Below are positions 38,891 through 48,219 of a DNA stretch of 64,000 nt, piece by piece; position 1 is the first letter of the stretch, and every line of letters starts with the position of its first letter. The notes beneath the pieces were generated by a model. That model made no database searches. It worked only from the letters and a program-made list of their open reading frames with translations, and had not been told where the DNA came from. The stretch lies in assembly GCF_029714205.1 (NCBI RefSeq), contig NZ_CP121648.1, positions 310,001 through 374,000 of the forward strand, written 5' to 3'. This DNA comes from Methylobacterium sp. CB376 (GTDB lineage Bacteria; Pseudomonadota; Alphaproteobacteria; Rhizobiales; Beijerinckiaceae). The translations under genes were made by a program, and so were the position numbers.

Positions 38891-39374
38891 CGACTTCGCT
38901 CTCCTCGGACGAGCCGGTTCGATACCGGCACACTCCGCTAGGAACGCTTCATCCTGGCAATCGATCCCGAGTCTTGTGGGGTAAGCTTGGCGCTTCCTCA
39001 GGAGATAAGCCAAGCCGAGCAGAACAGCAGCACGAAAAACAAGCCCGAACTGAAAAGGACAGCTCGAACTTCACGGTACTGAAGGGGGATAGGATCGGGA
39101 CCGGGCAGCATGGCGTGGGAACCGCGAGGAGCAGCGGCATCGTCTTCTCACGGCGAGCCTTAAAAGGCGATGATGATGATTGCGGAAGGTGCGGCAAGTC
39201 CGAGCTTGTCACTTGAACGCAACAAAGGCAGGCGGCGGCGGGCACCTGGGCGGTCGAGCCGGGCGCGGATCCGCCGGATCGACGAGTTCCGCCGGCCCGC
39301 CGGCGCGCCTCGCGCGGCGTTAACCAACCGGTAACCATCCCGGGCGCTTGATGGTGGCGGGCAACAAAGCGTCA
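38891..39374. other. 484-bp gap between small secreted gene and minC
   Basis: The composition is closer to 60 percent GC than the surrounding 75, with stretches such as AAGGACAGCTCGAACTTCAC and TTAAAAGGCGATGATGATGA. I found no credible coding frame, tRNA or known RNA motif. It must carry the promoters of minC and of the divergent small gene; a small RNA here is possible but not shown. Confidence 0.4.
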
Positions 39375-40070
39375 ATGACTGTGACCAGCACCCGCCACAC
39401 CCGTCCCTCTCTGCCGCTGCGCGGCCGCGCCTTCCGGGCGCTGGTGCTGGCGCCCGAGAGACCCCTCGATGCCTGGTTCGCGCAGCTCGACGCGCTCGTC
39501 CTGCGCTCGCCCACGCTGTTCGCGGAGCGCGCGGTGATCCTCGACGCGGCCGGCCTCGCGCCGGAGGCGGAGGAGAGCGCCCCCGACCTCGCGCACCTCC
39601 TCGCCGAACTGGGCCGGCGGGGGATCCGCATCCTCGGGATCGAGCGGGCGGAGGCGACCTGGACCGACGCCGCGATGCCGCCGCGCCTCGCGGGCGGGCG
39701 GCCGGCGCCGATCACGCCGCCGATCGCCGACAAGCCCAAGCTGAATTCCTGCGTGCTGGAGACCTCCCTGCGCTCGGGGCAGAGCATCTTCCACCCGGAC
39801 GGCGACGTCACCGTGATGGGCTCGGTCTCCTCCGGAGCGGAGATCCTGGCCGGCGGGTCGATCCACGTCTATGGCGCCCTGCGCGGCCGGGCGATCGCGG
39901 GGGCGGGCGGCAACCGCCGCGCGCGCATCTACTGCCGCAAGTTCCAGCCGGAGCTGCTCGGCATCGACGGGCTGTTCCGCACGGCCGAGACCACGGATCC
40001 GGGCCTGCACAACAAGGCCGTCCAGGTCTGGCTGGAACGCGACGCGCTGCGCATGGCGGCGCTCGACTGA
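39375..40070 (+). CDS. minC: MinC, septum-site inhibitor
   Basis: MinC blocks FtsZ ring formation away from midcell, acting with MinD. The 231-residue product has an N-terminal inhibitory domain (LPLRGRAFRALVLAPERPLD) and a Pro-rich linker. The C-terminal beta-helix domain that binds MinD follows (SGQSIFHPDGDVTVMGSVSS, then GAEILAGGSIHVYGALRGRA). A start at ATG 39351 would add eight residues; neither has a good ribosome site. minD follows after 120 bp. Confidence 0.92.
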   Translation: MTVTSTRHTRPSLPLRGRAFRALVLAPERPLDAWFAQLDALVLRSPTLFAERAVILDAAGLAPEAEESAPDLAHLLAELGRRGIRILGIERAEATWTDAAMPPRLAGGRPAPITPPIADKPKLNSCVLETSLRSGQSIFHPDGDVTVMGSVSSGAEILAGGSIHVYGALRGRAIAGAGGNRRARIYCRKFQPELLGIDGLFRTAETTDPGLHNKAVQVWLERDALRMAALD

Positions 40071-40190
40071 GGTTTGGGCCGGCGACCGCGCCGGCCTCGC
40101 GAATGCGGACCTGCGGCGGCCCCAACGCGAGAGAGAACCGGCGCGAGGCCGCCCGCAACACCGAGCAAACAGATCTGGGGGACTGACACG

Positions 40191-41006
40191 ATGGCCAAGG
40201 TTCTGGTTGTGACGTCGGGCAAGGGCGGGGTCGGGAAGACGACGACGACCGCCGCCCTGGGCGCCGCCCTCGCGCAGATGGGCGAGAACGTCTGCGTGGT
40301 GGATTTCGACGTCGGCCTGCGCAACCTCGACCTGGTGATGGGCGCCGAGCGCCGCGTCGTCTACGACCTCATCAACGTCGTCCAGGGCGACGCCAAGCTC
40401 GCCCAGGCCCTAATCCGCGACAAGCGCCTCGACACGCTCTCCCTCCTCCCCGCCTCCCAGACCCGCGACAAGGACGCGCTCACCGAGGAGGGCGTCGCCC
40501 GGGTCGTCACGGAACTGCGGGAGCGCTTCGACTGGGTGATCTGCGACAGCCCGGCCGGGATCGAGCGCGGCGCGACCCTGGCGATGCGCCACGCCGACGT
40601 GGCCGTGGTGGTCACCAACCCGGAAGTGTCCTCGGTCCGCGACTCGGACCGGATCATCGGGCTGCTCGACTCCAAGACGGTGCGGGCCGAGGCCGGCGAG
40701 TCGATCGACAAGCACCTGATCCTGACCCGCTACGAGCCCGCGCGGGCGGACAAGGGCGAGATGCTCCGGATCGAGGACGTGCTGGAGATCCTGTCGATCC
40801 CGCTGCTCGCGGTGGTGCCGGAGAGCGAGGAGGTGCTCAAGGCCTCCAACGTCGGCAGCCCGGTGACCCTGCACAACCCGGCGAGCGCGCCCTCCCGCGC
40901 CTACGTGGACGCGGTGCGACGCCTGCGCGGCGAGACCGTCGCGATGACGATCCCGACCGAGCGCCGCTCCCTCCTCAACCGCCTGATCCCGCGGAGGGCC
41001 GCGTGA
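40191..41006 (+). CDS. minD: MinD, septum-site-determining ATPase
   Basis: This is the membrane-binding ParA-type ATPase that recruits MinC and is released by MinE. The 271-residue product has the deviant Walker A KGGVGKTTTT from residue 11, VVDFDVGLRNLDLVMG, CDSPAGIERGA and VVTNPEVSSVRDSDR. It ends in an amphipathic, membrane-targeting tail (RRSLLNRLIPRR). Start at ATG 40191. Its stop overlaps minE as GTGA. Confidence 0.96.
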   Translation: MAKVLVVTSGKGGVGKTTTTAALGAALAQMGENVCVVDFDVGLRNLDLVMGAERRVVYDLINVVQGDAKLAQALIRDKRLDTLSLLPASQTRDKDALTEEGVARVVTELRERFDWVICDSPAGIERGATLAMRHADVAVVVTNPEVSSVRDSDRIIGLLDSKTVRAEAGESIDKHLILTRYEPARADKGEMLRIEDVLEILSIPLLAVVPESEEVLKASNVGSPVTLHNPASAPSRAYVDAVRRLRGETVAMTIPTERRSLLNRLIPRRAA

Positions 41007-41272
41007 AACCCTTCGGCTTCCGCTCCCGCCGGGGATCCGCGCTCGCCGCGCGCGACCGGCTCAAGATCCTCCTCGCCCAGGACCGGGCGCTGTTCGGCCG
41101 GCGCGACCTCATCACCCTCCTGCGGGAGGAGGTCATACTGGCGATCGCCAAGCACGTGGCGATCGACGTCGACAAGGTCCGCGTCAACCTGGACCGCCGG
41201 GGCGGCATCGCGACGCTGGGGATCGACATCGACCTCCCGGCGCACAAGGGTGCGAGTCTCGCGGGCGCCTGA
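41003..41272 (+). CDS. minE: MinE, topological specificity factor
   Basis: MinE stimulates MinD ATPase and drives pole-to-pole oscillation. The 89-residue product starts with GTG overlapping the minD stop. It contains an anti-MinCD region ARDRLKILLAQDRALFGRRD and a topological domain LREEVILAIAKHVAIDVDKV followed by RVNLDRRGGIATLGIDIDLP. Length and order fit the family. Confidence 0.95.
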   Translation: MKPFGFRSRRGSALAARDRLKILLAQDRALFGRRDLITLLREEVILAIAKHVAIDVDKVRVNLDRRGGIATLGIDIDLPAHKGASLAGA

Positions 41273-41331
41273 ATCGCCGCGGCGCCCGCCCGCGCGCCGC
41301 CGCGGCGAGCGCCCCGCCCGAGAGGTTCCGG

Positions 41332-41922
41332 ATGGCCACCGACGTGCCGACCATCTACGCCAACGCGGTCCTGGGCCTGAGCCTGCGCCGCCCGGGCATC
41401 CTGCAGCTGACCCTGGGGGCGGCCGGCTTCGCGGCGGAGGAGGCCGACGCGGTCGTGCGCCTCGCGCTGCCGGACGACACCGTGGTGGAACTCGTCGACG
41501 CCCTCGTCGAGGGGCTCCAGGCCGCCGCCGAGTCCGACGAGGAGGACGAGGAGGGCCCCGAGCCCTACGAGGCCTCCGTGGGGGACGTCGCCACGGCCGG
41601 GCTCCTCGCCACCACGCTCGCCACCGCGATGGGCGACGCGCTGAGCCTGCTCTCGGAGCGGCCCGACTTCGCCGAGCGCCTGAACGAGATCGAGGAGCGG
41701 GCGCTGCTGACCACGCGCAACTCCGTCTCGGAGGGCGTCTCGGTCGAGGACGAGGCCAAGGCCGTGCGCGACACGGTGGCGGTGCTCCAGAGCCTGTTCG
41801 CCCATTGGCGCAGCGAGCACGGCCCGCCCTCCGATCCCCCTCCGCCCGAGACGCCGCCGCCCGACTCTCCTCCCGAAGCACCTCCGCCCGGGACGCCGCC
41901 GGAACCCGGGCCGACGGGCTGA
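41332..41922 (+). CDS. Hypothetical protein with Pro-rich tail (196 aa)
   Basis: The product starts MATDVPTIYANAVLGLSLRR, with helices containing LTLGAAGFAAEEADAVVRLA, an acidic loop (ESDEEDEEGPEPYE), and a helical centre with LATAMGDALSLLSERPDFAE. The last 35 residues are almost all Pro, Glu, Asp and Gly. No signal peptide or membrane helix, and no family recognised. Its place 59 bp after minE suggests shared transcription, but nothing in it points to division. The codon pattern is consistent with a real gene. Confidence 0.72.
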   Translation: MATDVPTIYANAVLGLSLRRPGILQLTLGAAGFAAEEADAVVRLALPDDTVVELVDALVEGLQAAAESDEEDEEGPEPYEASVGDVATAGLLATTLATAMGDALSLLSERPDFAERLNEIEERALLTTRNSVSEGVSVEDEAKAVRDTVAVLQSLFAHWRSEHGPPSDPPPPETPPPDSPPEAPPPGTPPEPGPTG

Positions 41923-42079
41923 GCGGCCCCGATCCAGGGCCCGCGGTCGGCTTCGGCTGCGCGAAAGCCGGCCGGGCCCCGCCGCGATCCCGATCCGGCG
42001 CGTCGCGTGGCGTCCGCGCGATCGCTCCGCGTCGCGGATGCCGACCCGGGGTCGCGGGGCGTGACCGCTGGAATCATCC

Positions 42080-42233
42080 CCCATCCGCTCGATCCCTTCG
42101 GGATGGCGGATGTGGGCTTCGCTCAGGCGCCGCGCGGGCTCATGATCCGCTCGATCCCTTCGGGATGGCGGATCTGGGCTTCGCTCAGGCGCCGCGCGGG
42201 CGCGTGATCCGCTTCGATCAACCCGATCCCGGA
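42080..42233. repeat. Dispersed intergenic repeat, copy C (tandem double copy before nupC)
   Basis: Two near-identical units sit side by side with a 62-bp period. Each carries CCGCTCGATCCCTTCGGGAT, then GGCGGAT(G/C)TGGGCTTCGC, then TCAGGCGCCGCGCGGGC; they start at 42085 and 42147. A partial outer arm (GATCAACCCGATCCCGGATC) follows up to the nupC stop. CGATCCC-TTCG-GGAT can fold into a hairpin with a UUCG loop on the strand read toward minus-strand genes. The flanking genes are convergent. This is the best-preserved copy in the window. Confidence 0.82.
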
Positions 42234-43484
42234 TCACTCCTCCACGAACAGGCCCGCGATGGCCGCGCTCGTGAAGTTCGACAGGCTGCCCGCCAGGATC
42301 GCCCGCAGCCCGTAGGAGGCGACCTCGGCCCGGCGCTCCGGGACGAGGCTGCCGAAGCTCGCGAGCTGGATCGCGATCGAGGCGAGATTGGCGAAGCCGC
42401 AGAGGGCGAAGCACAGGATCGCGGTGGTGCGCCGGCCGAGTTCGCCGCTGCGCAGCACCGGCGAGAGGTTGGCGTAGGCCAGGAACTCGTTGAAGGCGAC
42501 CTTCTGGCCGATCGCCGTGCCCACGATGCCGGCCCGCTCCCAGGGCACGCCGAGGATCCAGGCGAGGGGCCGGAACAGCGCCCCGAGGATCGCCTCGATG
42601 GAGGCGCCCGCGACGCCGAGGAGGCCGCCGAGCCAGCCGACGAGGCCGTTCGCGAGCGCGATCAGGCCCACGAAGGCGATCAGCATGGCGCCCACCGCCA
42701 CCGCGACGGCGAGGCCCTTCTGGGTGCCCTCCGCCGCGGCCTCGATCAGGTTGACGGCCCGGCGCTCGCCGAACTCGGCCCGCATGGTCCTGACCCGGCT
42801 CGGCTCCGTCGAGGGCACCAGGATCTTGGCGTAGAGGAGCCCGCCCGGGATCGCCATCACGGAGGCGGCGAGCAGGTACTCCATCGGCACGCCGAGGGCC
42901 GCGTAGCCGGCCAGGATCGAGCCCGCCGTTGAGGCCGCGCCGCTCGACATGACGGCGAAGAGCTCGGACCCGGTCAGGAGCGGCAGGAAGGGCCGCAGCG
43001 CCACCGCGATCTCGCTCTGGCCGATCGCGATGGTGATCACCGCCGAGAAGGTCTCGATCCGCGAGGTGCCGAGGAGCCGCTGCAGCGCGGCGCCGATCAC
43101 CCGCGCCATCCCCTGCATGATCCCGAGATGGTAGAGCACCCCGATCAGCGCCGAGACGTAGACGATCTGCGGCAGCACCCGGAAGGCGAGCACGAAGCCG
43201 CCCTGGTCGAAGAGATCGAACATCCTGGGCGCGACGAGGCCGCCGAACAGGAAGGCCGCGCCCCGGTCGCCGTAGGCGAGCACCGCCGCGACCGCCTCGG
43301 CCGCCGTCCCGAGCAGGCGCCGCCCGGTGGGCAGGAGCAGGATCGCGGCCCCGAGCAGCACCTGGATGGCGAGGGCCGAGAGCACGGTCCGGGGCCGGAT
43401 CGCCCGCCGGTCGGTGGAGGCCAGGACCGCGATCGCGAGGAGCACCGCGAGGCTCAGCGCGGCGTGCAGGATCCTCTCGGCCAT
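42234..43484 (-). CDS. NupC-type concentrative nucleoside transporter
   Basis: This 416-residue CNT-family symporter takes up nucleosides with H+ or Na+. About ten hydrophobic helices are seen. The family text includes ALIGVLYHLGIMQGMARVIG, GQSEIAVALRPFLPLLTGSE, MSSGAASTAGSILAGYAALG and GTAIGQKVAFNEFLAYANLS. The final part has CFALCGFANLASIAIQ. Start at ATG 43482-43484. It is a single gene, divergent from the caspase-like gene by about 180 bp. Confidence 0.9.
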   Translation of the reverse strand: MAERILHAALSLAVLLAIAVLASTDRRAIRPRTVLSALAIQVLLGAAILLLPTGRRLLGTAAEAVAAVLAYGDRGAAFLFGGLVAPRMFDLFDQGGFVLAFRVLPQIVYVSALIGVLYHLGIMQGMARVIGAALQRLLGTSRIETFSAVITIAIGQSEIAVALRPFLPLLTGSELFAVMSSGAASTAGSILAGYAALGVPMEYLLAASVMAIPGGLLYAKILVPSTEPSRVRTMRAEFGERRAVNLIEAAAEGTQKGLAVAVAVGAMLIAFVGLIALANGLVGWLGGLLGVAGASIEAILGALFRPLAWILGVPWERAGIVGTAIGQKVAFNEFLAYANLSPVLRSGELGRRTTAILCFALCGFANLASIAIQLASFGSLVPERRAEVASYGLRAILAGSLSNFTSAAIAGLFVEE

Positions 43485-43663
43485 CCGGTCTCCTCGGGTG
43501 CGGCACCGTCGCCCGCCGCGATGCGCCGGGACCGGCGCGGGCGCAAAGCTCTGGCAGAGCTCTCCCGGAGCGTGCAAGCGGGGTGCCGCGGCCGTTCAGG
43601 CCGAGTTCACGCGCCGCCGCCCGTAGTGCCCGGCGAGACAGGCTCAAGCCGCAGGGGGACGCG

Positions 43664-45994
43664 ATGCCGCAGGCCGCGCGCAGGCTCATCGGATTCGTGG
43701 TTGCCCTGGCGGCCCTGGTTCTGCCGCTCGCCGGCCTCCGCGCCGCGCCGGCCGAGACCCGGATCGCGCTGGTGATCGGCAACGGCGCCTACCCGGCGGG
43801 CGCGCTCGCCACCGCGGCGAACGATGCCGGCCTCGTCGCCCAGACCCTGCAGGCGGCGGGATTCGACGTGGTCGGCGCCCGCGACCTCGACGAGGACGGG
43901 CTGCGCCGGGCGCTGCGCGACTTCACCGACAGGGCCGCGGCGGCCGGGCCGGAGGCGGTGGCCTTCGTGTACCTCGCGGGCTACGGGCTGCAGGTCGAGG
44001 GCGAGAACTACTTCGTGCCGGTCGATGCCCGCATCGGCGCGGCCTCGGACGTGCCGCTGCGGGCGCTGCGCGTCTCGGATTACGCCAAGCGCCTCGCCGC
44101 CCTGCCGCTGCGCGCCCGCTTCCTGGTGCTCGACGCGGGCCGCCGGGCGCCGTTCCGCGTCGCCGGCGAGCCGCTCGCGGGCGGCCTCGCCCTGGTCGAG
44201 GCGGAGCCGGACTCGCTCGTCGCGTTCAACGCGGCGCCCGGCACGGTCGCGCCGGAGGAGCCGGGCCCCTACGGCGCCTACGCGCAGGCCCTCGCCGAGA
44301 TGATGCGGGAGGGCGGCCTCGCCCCGGCCGAACTGTTCGCGCGCGTCCGCCTGCGGGTGAGCGAGACGACCCGCGGCGCCGCCGTGCCCTGGCACAGCGC
44401 CCGGATCGGGGCGCCCTTCGTGTTCTTCGAGCGCGGCGCCGAGGCGCCGCCGCTTCCCGCGCTGGCGGGCACGGACCGGCGGCCCCTCGGGGAGATCGGG
44501 CCGCGGGACGCCTTCGCGCGCTGCCTGGAGCAGGACAGCCTGCAGGCCTACGAGGCGTTCCTGGCCGCCTACCCGCAGGACCCGCTCGCCAAGCGCGTGC
44601 GGGCGATCCTCGCGGCGCGGCGCGAGGCGCTGACCTGGCGCCGGTCGCGGGTGGCGGACACGCCGAACGCCTACTGGTCCTATCTCGACCGCTACCCGCG
44701 GGGCCCGCACGCCCCCGACGCGCGGCGGCGCCTGCGGCAGCTCGCCGCCGCGGCCGAGCCGCCCGACCACTTCGCCGCCCTCGCCTACGACGTGCCCCCG
44801 CCCCCGCCCGAGGAGCGCATCTACGTCGAGCGCCCGGTCGTGGTGCTCGACGGCCCGGCCGACGACCTGCCGCCCCCGCCGGTCCTGCTGCCGCCGCGGC
44901 CGGCCGCCCTGCTCGACCTGCCCCCGCCCGTGGTCGAGGAATACGTCCTGCCGGCGCCGGTCTTCGTGCCGGTTCCGGCCGCCGTGCGGCTCCCCGCCAC
45001 CGTCGCCCCGCCCGAGGGCAACCCCCTCGCCGGCCGCATCCACGAGCGCCCGGGCCCGACCGGGAGCGCGATCGCGGCCGGGGTCGCCGGGGCGGCGATC
45101 GGCGCCGCGGTGGCGGCCCGGGTGGCGCTGCCGCCCTCCCTCTCGCAGAAGGCGGCCCTGCGCCCGGGCCTGCCGCCCGGCGCGATGCCGGCCGGCGGGC
45201 TCCCGGGCCAGCCGCGCGGGCCGGTGCCGCCGCAGGCGGGCCGCCCGGGCCCCCCCGCCGCGATCGGCCAGCCCCTGCCTGGACAACCCCTGCCCGGACA
45301 GCCGGGGCGGACGGCGCCGCTGCCCGCCCAGGCGCGTCCCGGCCCGCCGCCGATCCCGGGGCAGGCCCTGCCCGGGCCGGCTGCGCCGGCGAACCGGCCG
45401 GGCGCCGGAGCGGCGCCGACGCTACGGGCGCAGCCGGCCCCCGGCGCGCCGCCCCGCGCCGCGCCGCCCGCCGCGCCCGTCCAGGCCCTGCGGCCGGGCT
45501 GGCCGCCGCCCGGCCAGCCCCCGGCCGGGCGGCCCGCCTCGCCGCACGGCCCCGTCGCGGCGCCCGCCCCGAACCCGGACTTCGCCCGCCAGCAGCAGGT
45601 CCGTCAGGAGCAGGCCGCCCAGGCGCAGGCCGCCCAAGCCCGGGCCGCCCAAGCCCGGGCCGCCCAGGCGCAGCGGGCCGCCGCGGCCCAGCGCCAGCAG
45701 ATGATGATGCAGCAGCGGCAGCAGGAGGCCGCGCGGGCCTTTCAGCAGAGGCAGCAGGTGATGCAGCAGCAGGCCTCGCAGGCGGCGGCCCGGCAGCAGG
45801 CGGCCCAGGCCGCGGCGCGCCAGCAGCAGATGATGATGCAGCAGCAGGCCGCCGCCCAGCGCCAGCACCAGATGCAGATGATGCAGATGCAGCGCCCGCC
45901 GCCGGCGGCGCCGCGCGCCGTTCCGCAGCCGGCGCCCCATCCCGGCCATGGCGGCCGGCCCTGCGGTCAGCCCGGCCTGCCGCCCTGCCGCTGA
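43664..45994 (+). CDS. Exported caspase-fold (peptidase C14-like) protein with both catalytic residues replaced
   Basis: The 776-residue protein has a signal peptide (about 1-26) and a caspase-like domain (about 28-265) beginning ETRIALVIGNGAYPAGALAT. Active members carry His in YAGHG and Cys in LDACR. Here the text is YLAGYGLQVEGENYFVPVDA, with Tyr107 for His, and VLDAGRRAPF, with Gly159 for Cys, so peptidase activity is not expected. A segment with CLEQDSLQAYEAFLAAYPQD follows, as in other bacterial caspase-like proteins. A 400-residue Pro/Ala/Gln-rich tail comes next, with PGQPLPGQ and AQARA repeats and a Met/Gln-rich end. The start ATG follows AGGGGG. Function unknown; perhaps an adaptor or scaffold. 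Confidence 0.85.
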   Translation: MPQAARRLIGFVVALAALVLPLAGLRAAPAETRIALVIGNGAYPAGALATAANDAGLVAQTLQAAGFDVVGARDLDEDGLRRALRDFTDRAAAAGPEAVAFVYLAGYGLQVEGENYFVPVDARIGAASDVPLRALRVSDYAKRLAALPLRARFLVLDAGRRAPFRVAGEPLAGGLALVEAEPDSLVAFNAAPGTVAPEEPGPYGAYAQALAEMMREGGLAPAELFARVRLRVSETTRGAAVPWHSARIGAPFVFFERGAEAPPLPALAGTDRRPLGEIGPRDAFARCLEQDSLQAYEAFLAAYPQDPLAKRVRAILAARREALTWRRSRVADTPNAYWSYLDRYPRGPHAPDARRRLRQLAAAAEPPDHFAALAYDVPPPPPEERIYVERPVVVLDGPADDLPPPPVLLPPRPAALLDLPPPVVEEYVLPAPVFVPVPAAVRLPATVAPPEGNPLAGRIHERPGPTGSAIAAGVAGAAIGAAVAARVALPPSLSQKAALRPGLPPGAMPAGGLPGQPRGPVPPQAGRPGPPAAIGQPLPGQPLPGQPGRTAPLPAQARPGPPPIPGQALPGPAAPANRPGAGAAPTLRAQPAPGAPPRAAPPAAPVQALRPGWPPPGQPPAGRPASPHGPVAAPAPNPDFARQQQVRQEQAAQAQAAQARAAQARAAQAQRAAAAQRQQMMMQQRQQEAARAFQQRQQVMQQQASQAAARQQAAQAAARQQQMMMQQQAAAQRQHQMQMMQMQRPPPAAPRAVPQPAPHPGHGGRPCGQPGLPPCR
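45610..45690 (+). repeat. Short tandem repeat coding AQARA units in the caspase-like protein tail
   Basis: GCCCAAGCCCGGGCC occurs twice head to tail (45632-45646 and 45647-45661), flanked by two looser GCCCAGGCGCAGGCC-like units. The 15-bp period keeps the frame, so copy number can change without breaking the protein. Confidence 0.7.
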
Positions 45995-46062
45995 CCCCCG
46001 CCCTCGCCCGGACGGCCGCGCGGAGATCCGCCGCACCGCCGGGCCGCGCCCTTGCAGAGCGA

Positions 46063-46077
46063 GAACAAAACAAGTAC
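46063..46077 (+). promoter_or_regulatory. Candidate LexA (SOS) box of recA
   Basis: GAAC-AAAACAA-GTAC lies 60 bp before the recA ATG. The alphaproteobacterial LexA site is GTTC-N7-GTTC or its complement GAAC-N7-GAAC. This copy matches with one base different in the second half, has the exact spacing, and is AT-rich in a GC-rich setting. Confidence 0.6.
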
Positions 46078-46136
46078 ATACCGGGAGCCGCGCACATTGA
46101 GAATCTCTTCGCCCCCGTGCCATAAGGACCCGTCAG

Positions 46137-47228
<1,092 letters not shown>

Positions 47229-47250
47229 GCCAGGCCCGACGGATCGAGGA

Positions 47251-47291
47251 GGAAGGGGCCGCCGCGGGAGACGCGGCGGCCCCTTCCGTTT
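47251..47291 (+). terminator. Intrinsic terminator after recA
   Basis: GGAAGGGGCCGCCGCG (47251-47266) pairs perfectly with CGCGGCGGCCCCTTCC (47272-47287) over a GGAGA loop and is followed by GTTT. It begins 23 bp after the recA stop. Confidence 0.78.
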
Positions 47292-47583
47292 GGGGCCGCT
47301 CGCGCGGGCCGGCTCATGCGGGATCGCGCTCATGCGGGATCGCGCTCCTGCGCGACGCTCCCGGAGGCGGCGAGGCCGTTCCGAGTCTCCCGCCCCCTCG
47401 CGGCGGCCCGGGTCGCCCCGCCCGCCTTGACGGCAGGGTCCGTGAGCCGCCGCGGAGTCACGCCCCTCCCCGGTGCGACCTCGCGCCTTACCTTGGAGCG
47501 CATCCAAGCTGTCCGTGTTGTCCACGGGCATCCCGTCCCCGGCGACCGGCGCGGTGCCGGCCCGCCCGCCCTCGGAGGCCGGA
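47292..47583. other. Gap between recA terminator and paoA, with a 16-bp tandem repeat
   Basis: GCTCATGCGGGATCGC occurs twice directly in tandem at 47312-47327 and 47328-47343. The rest of the gap leads into paoA and should hold its promoter. A CTGTCCGTGTTGTCCACGGG stretch near 47510 is a loose inverted repeat. No gene supported. Confidence 0.45.
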
Positions 47584-48219
47584 ATGCCACGACGCGGACA
47601 CCCAGAACCGAACCGGAGAGACTTGATGGTTGGAGCATCCGCCACCACGGCCCCCGCCGCCGTGCCCGCGGCCGCCGGGGCGCAGCCGGCCGGGCCCGCG
47701 GCGCCGGTCACCGCGCGGGTCGCCTTCACGGTGAACGGCGCGCGGCGCGAACTCGACCTCGACCTGCGCACCAGCCTGCTCGACGCCCTGCGCGAGCACC
47801 TGCACCTGACCGGCACCAAGAAGGGCTGCGACCACGGCCAGTGCGGCGCCTGCACCATCATCGTCGACGGGCGGCGGATCAACGCCTGCCTGACGCTGGC
47901 CGTCATGCACCAGGGCAGCGCGATCACCACCATCGAGGGGCTGGGAGGGCCGGAGAGCCTGCATCCGATGCAGGCCGCCTTCGTGCGTCACGACGGCTAC
48001 CAGTGCGGCTACTGCACGCCGGGCCAGATCTGCTCGGCGGTCGCCGTGCTCGACGAGATCGCGGCCGGGATCCCGAGCCACGCCACCGCCGATCTCACCG
48101 CGGCCCCGGACCTGTCCGAGGCCGAGATCCGCGAGCGCATGAGCGGCAACCTCTGCCGCTGCGGCGCCTATTCCAACATCGTCGAGGCCGTGACCGAGGT
48201 CGCCGGGAGGCGGGCATGA
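47584..48219 (+). CDS. paoA: PaoA-like Fe-S subunit of periplasmic aldehyde oxidoreductase, with Tat signal
   Basis: This is the electron-transfer subunit of a three-part molybdenum enzyme (xanthine dehydrogenase family). From ATG 47584, after GGAGG, the 211-residue product begins with a Tat-like signal ([20 protein letters not shown]), so the folded complex is likely exported. Two [2Fe-2S] sites are complete: [20 protein letters not shown] plus the next Cys, and CGYCTPGQ with [12 protein letters not shown] shorter start at ATG 47626 would remove the twin-Arg motif and seems wrong. Its stop overlaps paoB. Confidence 0.88.
   Translation: MPRRGHPEPNRRDLMVGASATTAPAAVPAAAGAQPAGPAAPVTARVAFTVNGARRELDLDLRTSLLDALREHLHLTGTKKGCDHGQCGACTIIVDGRRINACLTLAVMHQGSAITTIEGLGGPESLHPMQAAFVRHDGYQCGYCTPGQICSAVAVLDEIAAGIPSHATADLTAAPDLSEAEIRERMSGNLCRCGAYSNIVEAVTEVAGRRA

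Noticed and set aside
38949..39375. Minus-strand frames of 70-130 codons before minC
   Set aside because: The products are Cys/Ser/Pro-rich without order, without ribosome sites, and overlap the likely minC promoter.
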